Program-made: the position numbers and the translations under genes | In this document: one piece after another, positions 1-4,444 of the stretch | How positions within the stretch are numbered: position 1 is the stretch's first letter | Layout of the letters: every line of letters begins with the position of its first letter | Notes under the pieces: model-generated | What the model was told of the DNA's origin: nothing | Databases searched by the model: none | The model's input: the letters and a program-made list of their open reading frames with translations, nothing else | Origin: JAWOGN01 sp046496815 | GTDB lineage: Bacteria; Desulfobacterota; DSM-4660; Desulfatiglandales; Desulfatiglandaceae | Direction: 5' to 3' | Assembly: GCA_046496815.1 (NCBI GenBank) | Contig: JAWOGN010000347.1 | Location: 1-12,632, forward strand | Length of the DNA: 12,632 nt

Positions 1-58
1 GGAGCGCTGATAGGTTGTCGGTAAAGATTGAAGATACCGCCTGCGGGTTTATTATCTG

Positions 59-92
59 ATTTGACAGACGAAAAACAAGCCAAGTGTCAAAT
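59..92. promoter_or_regulatory. Inverted repeat upstream of the first antitoxin (candidate operator)
   Basis: ATTTGACA at 59-66 is matched by TGTCAAAT at 85-92, a perfect 8-bp inverted repeat with an 18-base spacer, 37 bp before the antitoxin start at 130. The left arm contains TTGACA, a perfect -35 hexamer, but no good -10 lies at the right distance. TA antitoxins usually repress their own promoter through such palindromes, so an autoregulatory operator is a reasonable inference. It could instead be a chance palindrome. Confidence 0.3.
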
Positions 93-129
93 CCAAAATG
101 AGGTAGGCCAATTTAAATGGAGATAGCGT

Positions 130-357
130 ATGGCAACCTATAACACGATGGAAGCGGATGTTAGAGACGGGAAGATCTATCCGCGTGAGCCGGATAAATT
201 GCCTAGAGAGGGTAAGTTGCTTTTGATTGTACTCAATGAGGAAAGCATTCAGCCGGATCCGGAGAGGATAAAAAATCTCATTGGATCACTTAAAATGGAT
301 ATAGATTCTGTACAGTGGCAAAAGAATATCCGATCCGAATGGGATAGCCGATTATGA
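130..357 (+). CDS. AF2212/AbrB-like small antitoxin of a PIN-type TA module
   Basis: This is a 75-residue protein with the layout of short antitoxins that pair with PIN toxins. A beta-rich N-terminal half (V-R-D-G-K-I-Y-P around residues 11-18, then L-P-R-E-G-K-L-L-L-I-V at 24-34) is followed by a charged tail ending W-Q-K-N-I-R-S-E-W-D-S-R-L, the part expected to bind the toxin. GGAGA at 119-123 is a good ribosome site for the ATG at 130. Its stop overlaps the next start as ATGA (354-357), the tight coupling normal for antitoxin-toxin pairs. That next gene is a PIN toxin destroyed by an inserted element, so this antitoxin now appears to be an orphan. The family call rests on motif resemblance and context; the gene itself looks intact. 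Confidence 0.7.
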   Translation: MATYNTMEADVRDGKIYPREPDKLPREGKLLLIVLNEESIQPDPERIKNLIGSLKMDIDSVQWQKNIRSEWDSRL

Positions 358-661
358 GGAATGTAATACCTCGATTGAGCGAAAACGCTCAATCGGGAGC
401 GATCAGCAGTCAGCCAATAGCAATCAGCTTAACACTTTTCAACCCCAAGTTTATAAAACTGATATAGGCGAAATATTATCCATGTCTAAAATTCTTTAGC
501 TGAGCGCTGAACGCTGCTCGCTGACGCCTCCCTAATTGGGCTTTGGCTCAATTAGGGTAATAGACACGAATATTTGGATAGATCCGCTTTCAGCCCGGCT
601 GCATTCTGGAAAGTTAGAGTTCAGACCCATATTAGCAGGTGAAAGGAGACATGGAGAATGA
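354..661 (+). pseudogene. PIN-domain toxin remnant, split by a transposable repeat
   Basis: The ATG at 354 overlaps the antitoxin stop. As it stands it reads MRNVI and then runs into repeat sequence. If 369-557 and one of the two TAATA copies (364-368, 558-562) are removed, GTA-ATA joins GAC at 563 and the reading becomes MRNVIDTNIWID. That is the standard start of a PIN ribonuclease, with D6 as the first metal-binding aspartate. After that the restored frame runs only to a TGA at 659-661, about 37 codons, against roughly 130 for a complete PIN protein. The 3' part is therefore also lost or scrambled, and no later PIN acidic motif is visible. The restored stop overlaps the next gene's ATG as ATGA. 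The function is dead; the identity follows from the N-terminal motif, the partner gene and the exact repair. Confidence 0.75.
369..557 (+). mobile_element. 189-bp non-coding insertion element with terminal hairpins (copy A)
   Basis: The insert lies between two TAATA copies (364-368 and 558-562), read here as a 5-bp target duplication. The left end holds a hairpin, CGATTGAGC (372-380) against GCTCAATCG (387-395). The right end holds CCCTAATTG (530-538) against CAATTAGGG (549-557). The two outer ends are also imperfect inverted repeats of each other (CCTCGATTGAGC against CCCTAATTGAGC). Just inside each end are 7-bp tandem units: ATCAGCA, GTCAGCC, AATAGCA, ATCAGCT on the left and GCTGA-type units on the right. 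The central part is AT-rich and has no open frame. A transposase acting in trans, or a REP/MITE-like mechanism, is inferred. A diverged second copy lies at 3334-3519 in the opposite orientation. Confidence 0.75.
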
Positions 662-948
662 CCGGTGTCAGGTTGATCTCTAAGCGAGAACGTGAATTGA
701 AGCCTTTAGTTGAGGCAGCGCTTGCCAACGAATTGCGGTTAATAGAGGCGGGCATGAAACAAACAAAGAATGCAATTCGGGCGTTTGAAAAAAAGTACCA
801 AATGCCTACCAAGGATTTTCTTTCACGTTATGAGAATGACGAAATTGAAGAGGACATGGACTTTGTTGAATGGATTGGCGAGGTCAGGTTAATGGAAAGA
901 CTGCAGGAGAAAGCCGAAACTTTAAAGGATATTCAGTTTGAGAGTTGA
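658..948 (+). CDS. Antitoxin-like protein paired with a TumE/DUF6516 toxin remnant
   Basis: This 96-residue protein is charged and mostly helical. It has a long amphipathic stretch (residues 10-45, including A-A-L-A-N-E-L-R-L-I-E-A-G) and an acidic segment near 62-70 (N-D-E-I-E-E-D-M-D) followed by F-V-E-W-I-G-E-V-R. AGGAG at 644-648 lies 9 bp before the ATG at 658. Small helical proteins of this type commonly precede TumE/DUF6516 toxin genes, and the C-terminal tail of such a toxin follows directly, in the same frame after the stop. The assignment as antitoxin is therefore contextual. It has no recognisable DNA-binding motif. The gene looks intact, but its toxin does not, so it is probably an orphan antitoxin; its present role is unknown. 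Confidence 0.6.
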   Translation: MTGVRLISKRERELKPLVEAALANELRLIEAGMKQTKNAIRAFEKKYQMPTKDFLSRYENDEIEEDMDFVEWIGEVRLMERLQEKAETLKDIQFES

Positions 949-1077
949 AAGAAATCGGCCCTGCCTACGTATCCTCATCACAAACACTTAGGTCGTGATG
1001 GTAGTGTGGTGCCTGCTGATCCTATGGATCTTGGAAGCGTCCTCCGGGAAATCGAGGTAATTGTGGAACTGCCCTGA
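949..1077 (+). pseudogene. C-terminal remnant of a TumE (DUF6516) family toxin
   Basis: After the antitoxin's TGA (946-948) the same frame stays open to a TGA at 1075-1077. From 964 it reads P-T-Y-P-H-H-K-H-L-G, then D-G-S-V-V-P-A-D-P and a helix L-G-S-V-L-R-E-I. TumE/DUF6516 proteins typically end this way: a P-H-H-K-H-x-G motif, a strand with V-x-P, and a final helix of the L-x-x-V-L-x-E-I type. No start codon, ribosome site or N-terminal domain is present, so about two thirds of the toxin has been deleted between the antitoxin stop and 964. The identification rests on recalled family motifs; a profile search for PF20126 would settle it. Confidence 0.55.
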
Positions 1078-1107
1078 TAGTTATTCTCCCAGGAGGCAAG
1101 GAGTCCA

Positions 1108-1257
1108 CTAGGAGGCTGTCCGAGAATGGCTATTTTCCCCAATCTCTGTGTCAGGCTCAAATTATAATCCTCGAAATACTTAAATGTATTCCTGTGGTTA
1201 TAATTTTCGCCTTCCTTGATCTTGAAAAAAATCCCTCATTCTCGGACAGTCTCCTAG
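1108..1257. mobile_element. 150-bp MITE-like element with 21-bp terminal inverted repeats
   Basis: The ends 1108-1128 and 1237-1257 are inverted repeats matching at 20 of 21 positions; the core is GAGRCTGTCCGAGAATG. The outermost four bases on each side are CTAG, a palindrome that could be either the tips of the repeats or a 4-bp target duplication. The interior is AT-rich (about 107 bp) and encodes no transposase, although the minus strand stays open across it. Small size, long inverted ends and no transposase fit a miniature inverted-repeat element mobilised by an IS with the same ends. CTAG-like targets are known for some IS4-related groups, IS701 among them, but no family can be named from this alone. 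Confidence 0.65.
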
Positions 1258-1309
1258 GAATCAAACTTGGTTAATGAATCAGGGCAGGTCATCTTCGCGT
1301 ACTTTTTGT

Positions 1310-1328
1310 CCCGAGGCGGGTATTTTTT
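1310..1328 (+). terminator. Weak terminator-like hairpin
   Basis: CCCG (1310-1313) and CGGG (1317-1320) form a short stem with an AGG loop, followed by TATTTTTT (1321-1328). A wider inverted repeat, GGGCAGG (1282-1288) with CCTGCCC (1330-1336), encloses it. The four-pair stem is short for an efficient terminator. It would end transcripts from the TumE-type remnant. Confidence 0.3.
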
Positions 1329-1349
1329 GCCTGCCCCCTTGAATTTTAG

Positions 1350-1466
1350 ATTCTTAACAGGCCTCAGAAAGCCACTGACAGTGAAATGCTTGATAACGGA
1401 GTATTGCTGCGGTACAAAGGAGATAAATTGGTCGGAATGACAGTATTGGAGGCCTCAAAGAGATGA
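1350..1466 (+). pseudogene. C-terminal remnant of a DUF2283 protein
   Basis: A stop-free frame from just after the TAG at 1347-1349 to the TGA at 1464-1466 encodes D-S-E-M-L-D-N-G-V-L-L-R-Y-K-G and then K-L-V-G-M-T-V-L-E-A-S-K-R. This matches the end of DUF2283 proteins, where an acidic stretch leads into a G-V/I-x-x-D/R-Y strand, a K-L-V-G turn, a hydrophobic strand and A-S. The usual N-terminal half (Y-D-x-x-x-D-A-L-Y) is absent and upstream sequence does not supply it. The ATG at 1386 has no clear ribosome site. DUF2283 proteins are commonly found as antitoxins next to DUF4258 toxins; no DUF4258 gene is visible here. It is too short to fold as a full domain. Confidence 0.55.
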
Positions 1467-1885
1467 TGCTTAAGCAGGAGCCTTGGATGGTTTTGACTTT
1501 TGCCTCCAACCTCAAGCGCAGCAGTCATTAAGCGTAGCGAACCTCGAACTTGTTTATCACTTACTGCCCCGTGCCTCCAGCCGGGCGGTTGGATTGCATG
1601 ATATCACTTTCACCCGGAAAGTGACATCGCAAACAAAAATCCTGAAAACATTGCTTGCCCCGCCTGCCCAATGGAATGACTTTTCTGTTCTATTCCATCG
1701 GGGTTAAATTCCGAAGGACCATTTAACCAGGGTCCAGAATATCCTGTCCACACAAAAAAGGCTTTCTCAGTGTTCTCAGCACCTCTAGGAGACTTATTCT
1801 TCTGAGTTTCGAACACGGCGATAAGAAGAAACTTAGTATTTTAACAGCGTCCCCATAAGCACATGCGCTCTGCGTTCTTTCATTC

Positions 1886-1920
1886 ACTGATTACTGATTA
1901 CTGATAACTGATCACTGGTC
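1886..1920 (+). repeat. Five tandem heptamers (ACTGATN)
   Basis: The units are ACTGATT, ACTGATT, ACTGATA, ACTGATC and ACTGGTC, in exact 7-base register. They resemble the GCTGANN heptamers at the inner edges of the elements at 369-557 and 3334-3519. No terminal hairpins flank them here, so this may be a decayed piece of such an element or an independent array. Confidence 0.7.
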
Positions 1921-1962
1921 TTTCGGATTCAACAACGTCCTCAAAATGACGCCAAAAAACGA

Positions 1963-1990
1963 TTGAAGAATTCTGAAATTCCGTTAAAAT
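1963..1990 (+). promoter_or_regulatory. Candidate sigma-70 promoter for the MNT/HEPN module
   Basis: TTGAAG (1963-1968) and TAAAAT (1985-1990) are separated by 16 bases and match four and five of the six consensus bases. Transcription would begin near 1997, about 50 bases before the MNT start. A second A/T-rich box, TATAAA near 2009, gives an alternative. Confidence 0.3.
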
Positions 1991-2047
1991 AGAATTGTAT
2001 GGTGTTGTCTATAAATCGAATGTGCATGAAGGAAAAAGAGGTTTTCA

Positions 2048-2434
2048 ATGCCAACCGCGCTTGAACTTGGACCCGCAAAATGGAAAGCATATGGAGCATC
2101 GGACACTCGTCGGCGCCCTGGCGTAGGAGAGACGAAACTTACTGCAGCAGAAAGAGAGCGTGTGCTTAGTCGAGTTCGGAAAATTGCTGCGTTGTTTAAG
2201 GAGCGCTTCGGTGCAAAGAAGGTCATCCTTTTTGGTTCGATGGCTCACGAGGCATGGTTCGTGAGCGATTCAGATGTTGACATTGCCGTCGAAGGACTCG
2301 GGTCGGAAGATTACTGGCGGGCCTGGGAAACTGCAGAGGAATTGATTCCCGACATTCCGGTGGATTTGATTGATCTGGGAAGCGCTACGGAATCTCTAAA
2401 GAAAGCAATCAATCGGTACGGAGTCGAGTTGTGA
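2048..2434 (+). CDS. mntA: MNT-family nucleotidyltransferase antitoxin (MntA-like)
   Basis: This 128-residue protein has a minimal nucleotidyltransferase fold. The signature runs from V-I-L-F-G-S (G63-S64) to S-D-S-D-V-D (D76 and D78, the metal-binding D-x-D), and V-D-L-I-D-L near 105-110 supplies a third acidic strand. The roughly 40 residues before the domain are longer than usual, with a charged helix at 31-54. AGAGG at 2037-2041 supports the ATG at 2048. The gene overlaps the HEPN gene by four bases (GTGA, 2431-2434), the arrangement of type VII HEPN/MNT modules. In the characterised HepT/MntA system the antitoxin inactivates its toxin by adding AMP to a tyrosine next to the R-X4-H motif. 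The neighbouring HEPN protein lacks that region, so this antitoxin has no obvious target. All catalytic residues seem intact. Confidence 0.85.
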   Translation: MPTALELGPAKWKAYGASDTRRRPGVGETKLTAAERERVLSRVRKIAALFKERFGAKKVILFGSMAHEAWFVSDSDVDIAVEGLGSEDYWRAWETAEELIPDIPVDLIDLGSATESLKKAINRYGVEL

Positions 2435-2844
2435 CGGATGCTTATCGTGAACTCGCCAACCGAATTCGCGGAGAATTGGCAGATATCGAGGCCAGTCTCC
2501 GTAAGGCAGAGAAATCTTGGGGTTTGGCCAAAGCGGTGGAAAGCGACCCAGATGCATACCTTGATTCTGTTGCTCTGAATATGCATGCATTCTACTCCGG
2601 CTTAGAGAGACTGTTTGAGCTGATTGCGAGACACGTTGACGGTTTTGCGCCTCAGAGTGCTTCATGGCATCGGGAACTACTCTACCAGATGGCAAAGGAT
2701 ATGACGGAACCCGCTGAGTCTTATTCGTCATTCCGGCCCCGCATCCAGTGCGAGATAAACTGCAGCCGGAATCCAGAGCCCCGAGTTTCTGAGTCATCAG
2801 AACGGATCAACTTGGGAGTAAATTATAATTATGGGTCAATATGA
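2431..2844 (+). CDS. HEPN toxin, truncated and missing its RNase motif
   Basis: The GTG start overlaps the MNT stop. Residues 1-95 look like the first helices of a HepT-type HEPN protein, including S-V-A-L-N-M-H-A-F-Y-S-G-L-E-R-L-F-E (46-63) and S-W-H-R-E-L-L-Y-Q-M (78-87). A full HEPN toxin continues with an R-P-x-x-(S/I) turn and the helix carrying R-X4-6-H, the catalytic motif of the ribonuclease. Here the sequence departs from the family near residue 97, and the repeat at 2727-2774 encodes residues 100-115. The remaining tail (to residue 137) has no R-X4-6-H and looks like translated repeat. The frame overlaps hicA by 14 bases. The protein is likely inactive as an RNase, though it might still bind its partner. 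It is best regarded as a degraded gene. Confidence 0.75.
   Translation: MTDAYRELANRIRGELADIEASLRKAEKSWGLAKAVESDPDAYLDSVALNMHAFYSGLERLFELIARHVDGFAPQSASWHRELLYQMAKDMTEPAESYSSFRPRIQCEINCSRNPEPRVSESSERINLGVNYNYGSI
2727..2774. repeat. Palindromic intergenic repeat inside the HEPN gene
   Basis: ATTCCGGC (2730-2737) pairs with GCCGGAAT (2765-2772), and a smaller stem, CGCA with TGCG near 2740-2752, sits in the loop. Repeats beginning CATTCCGGC and ending GCCGGAATCCAG are frequent between genes in proteobacterial genomes. Here one lies within a coding region and coincides with the loss of HEPN similarity. No flanking target duplication could be identified. Confidence 0.65.
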
Positions 2845-3085
2845 AAAACTAATATTTCAAATACTGCGAGGCATGAGCGATGCGAACATCGCATTCGGCG
2901 ATTTAGTGAAGCTGCTGAAGCATTTTGGTTTTGATATGCGAAAGAAAGGAAGTCATCATATTTTTAGAAAGGCCGGTATTAACGAAAAGCTCAATCTTCA
3001 GAAGGAAGGCAACAAGGCAAAGCCATATCAGGTTCGACAACTACGCAATATTATTATCAAATACAAATTGGGAGACAAAGGATAG
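2831..3085 (+). CDS. hicA: HicA-family toxin, mRNA interferase
   Basis: This 84-residue protein has the small double-stranded-RNA-binding-like fold of HicA. The key segment is K-K-G-S-H-H-I-F-R-K at 38-47; the histidine right after G-S (H42) is the expected catalytic residue. The second half carries L-N-L-Q (54-57) and the helix P-Y-Q-V-R-Q-L-R-N-I-I-I-K-Y (65-78). HicA cleaves mRNA and tmRNA and is held inactive by HicB. The stop shares one base with the hicB start. GGGAG at 2814-2818 precedes the ATG at a rather long spacing. ATG at 2873 (residue 15) would give a length closer to classical HicA proteins, but the N-terminal extension G-Q-Y-E-K-L-I-F-Q-I-L-R-G looks conserved in this subgroup. 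A perfect TATAAT lies at 2824-2829, just before the start. This is the only toxin in the region that looks complete. Confidence 0.88.
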   Translation: MGQYEKLIFQILRGMSDANIAFGDLVKLLKHFGFDMRKKGSHHIFRKAGINEKLNLQKEGNKAKPYQVRQLRNIIIKYKLGDKG

Positions 3086-3297
3086 TGGATAAATATGAAA
3101 TCATAATTTACTGGAGCAATGAAGATGAAGCCTTTATTGCTGAGGTTCCAGAACTTCCGGGCTGCATGGCTCATGGTGATACTCATGAGAATGCACTACT
3201 CAACATCAAGACGGCGATGGAACTCTGGATTCAAACAGCAAAGGAGTTCAGCGACCCAATCCCCGCTCCCAAAGGCAGACGCCTTGCTTTCGCGTAG
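3085..3297 (+). CDS. hicB: HicB-family antitoxin, short form
   Basis: This 70-residue protein matches the HicB partial RNase H-like domain: I-I-Y-W-S-N-E-D-E-A-F-I-A-E-V-P-E-L-P-G-C (7-27), then A-H-G-D-T-H-E-N-A-L-L-N-I (29-41) and a helix with A-M-E-L-W-I. The start is GTG at 3085, sharing its G with the hicA stop TAG, so the two are translationally coupled. It ends after the core domain and has no C-terminal ribbon-helix-helix or helix-turn-helix, as is normal for the short HicB type. Promoter control by this protein alone is therefore doubtful. It should bind and block HicA. The order toxin then antitoxin is the usual one for hicAB. Confidence 0.88.
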   Translation: MDKYEIIIYWSNEDEAFIAEVPELPGCMAHGDTHENALLNIKTAMELWIQTAKEFSDPIPAPKGRRLAFA

Positions 3298-3333
3298 GTG
3301 TTGAAGTCTTCGGATAAAAACGTATCGCTCACA

Positions 3334-3519
3334 CCCTAATTGAGTCAAAACTCAATTAGGGAGCCGTCAGCGAACAGCGGTCAGCCTTCAGGCTGGGAAT
3401 TTTGGACATAGATTTTATATGTCTTCCATATCAATTTTAAAATTGTTTAAAAGGCCTTAAGCTGATTGCCGATAGCTGAATGCTGACTGCTTCAATTGAG
3501 CGTTTTTGCTCAATTGGGG
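3334..3519 (-). mobile_element. 186-bp insertion element with terminal hairpins (copy B, inverted)
   Basis: This is a diverged copy of the element at 369-557, in the opposite orientation. Its ends are CCCTAATTGAG (3334-3344) with CTCAATTAGGG (3351-3361), a perfect 11-bp stem, and CAATTGAGC (3493-3501) with GCTCAATTG (3508-3516). Shared internal blocks, read on the minus strand, include GCAATCAGCTTA, ATGTCCAAAATT and TCGCTGACGGCTCCC. GCTGANN-type heptamers again line both inner edges. It has no open frame. Unlike copy A, no matching 5-bp flanks are seen (CTCACA on the left, TACTAT on the right), so it may be older or rearranged. It ends 23 bp before the next gene's start and fills the space after hicB. 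Confidence 0.7.
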
Positions 3520-3542
3520 TACTATTAAGAGAATAAACCATT

Positions 3543-4331
3543 ATGACACCACTTGCAAAAAAGGTACAGGTGAACATTCCGTTTACCATGCTCCATGAGT
3601 CCTATCTGGATCGTTTCCTCCGGTACGGGCTGAACCCTGAAATCGGCATCGATGCCGTTGCCCTGGACCGTTATACGTTTTCCGAGTTTCAGGAAGTGGC
3701 GGAACCGCTCCGCGAACACGACCTCAATGTCACCCTTCACGCCCCCTTCATGGACATGTCACCCGGGTCTCCCGATGCAAAGGTGTGGGCCCTCACCAGA
3801 GCTCGATTTGAGGAAGTGCTCCAACTGGTCCCGCTCTTCAGACCGCAGACGATCGTCTTCCATGCAGGATATGACGAAAAGCGATATGGGTTTTTGAGAG
3901 AAACCTGGGCTGAAAAAAGTCTGGAAATGTGGGGCTGGTTGGCGGGGTCTCTGAGGGAGGCGGGTGTGGCGTTGATGCTCGAAAATGTATATGAACATGG
4001 TCCGGAACAGATTCGGTTTCTTTTCGAACACCTCCAGTCCCAAGGGGTGGGTTTTTGCCTGGATGCCGGTCATCAAGCCGCTTTTGGTCGAGCGCCCCTT
4101 GAGACATGGTTGGATGCACTGGGGAGGTTTATTGGGCAACTCCATCTCCATGACAATCGTGGTGAACGCGATGAGCATCAAGCAATGGGCCGGGGAACCG
4201 TCGATTTCAAAACGCTTTTCAACCGGCTTGCAAGCATCAGAAAAAGCCCTCCCGTGATTACCCTCGAGCCCCACAGCGAAGCGAATTTGTGGCCAAGTCT
4301 TGAATATCTTGAAAGCATCTGGCCGTGGTGA
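3543..4331 (+). CDS. Sugar phosphate isomerase/epimerase-type TIM-barrel protein (AP endonuclease 2 family)
   Basis: The 262-residue length is typical for the xylose-isomerase-like barrel family. Conserved strand ends appear in order: T-L-H-A-P-F (H66), V-F-H-A-G-Y (H107), M-L-E-N-V (E147), F-C-L-D-A-G-H (D174, H177), Q-L-H-L-H-D-N (H203, D204), then G-R-G-T-V-D-F and I-T-L-E-P (E242). These histidines and acids form the metal site in this family, whose members are sugar or polyol isomerases and endonuclease IV. The substrate cannot be told from the sequence. The ATG at 3543 has only a weak ribosome site (AAGAGA, 3527-3532), and element B ends just upstream, so native upstream sequence may have been displaced. 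The neighbouring DHH gene starts 113 bp downstream in the same direction. Confidence 0.85.
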   Translation: MTPLAKKVQVNIPFTMLHESYLDRFLRYGLNPEIGIDAVALDRYTFSEFQEVAEPLREHDLNVTLHAPFMDMSPGSPDAKVWALTRARFEEVLQLVPLFRPQTIVFHAGYDEKRYGFLRETWAEKSLEMWGWLAGSLREAGVALMLENVYEHGPEQIRFLFEHLQSQGVGFCLDAGHQAAFGRAPLETWLDALGRFIGQLHLHDNRGERDEHQAMGRGTVDFKTLFNRLASIRKSPPVITLEPHSEANLWPSLEYLESIWPW

Positions 4332-4444
4332 CTTGAAACGGTGCGTTATTTCCCATTGAACTTTACGTCCCCGTTGCGATAGAGTAATTTCAATCGTTTT
4401 GCCGGCTTCGAGGGGTCGCGCAAAATGCCGAGGAGACTCAGTTT

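Larger units (their letters stand above)
1467..2047. other. Gene-free stretch with several hairpins and a heptamer array
   Basis: No protein in this 580-bp stretch is recognisable. A 74-codon frame at 1483-1707 has no ribosome site, no family resemblance and is crossed by hairpins. The visible structure is TCACTTTC (1604-1611) with GAAAGTGA (1617-1624); CCCAATGGAAT (1667-1677) with ATTCCATCGGG (1692-1702, one mismatch); and GGTTAAAT (1702-1709) with ATTTAACC (1721-1728). A heptamer array (1886-1920) and a candidate promoter (1963-1990) are listed separately. The stretch at 1763-1780 resembles a degenerate copy of the CTC-rich intergenic repeats common in these bacteria. It is probably decayed accessory DNA. 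Confidence 0.5.

Noticed and set aside
1483..1707. 74-codon plus-strand frame in the gene-free stretch
   Set aside because: It has no ribosome site and no family pattern, is crossed by two hairpins, and has composition like random translation.
2824..2829. Perfect TATAAT just before the hicA ATG as a promoter
   Set aside because: Transcription would begin inside the hicA frame, and no -35 box lies at the right distance. It may only matter if translation starts at 2873.
3759..4274. Long minus-strand frame (171 codons) opposite the TIM-barrel gene
   Set aside because: It is antisense to a gene with conserved metal-site motifs and has no ribosome site or family resemblance.
4356..4383. Promoter-like TTGAAC-N16-GATAGA before the DHH gene
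   Set aside because: The -10 box is poor, and co-transcription with the gene upstream is as likely.
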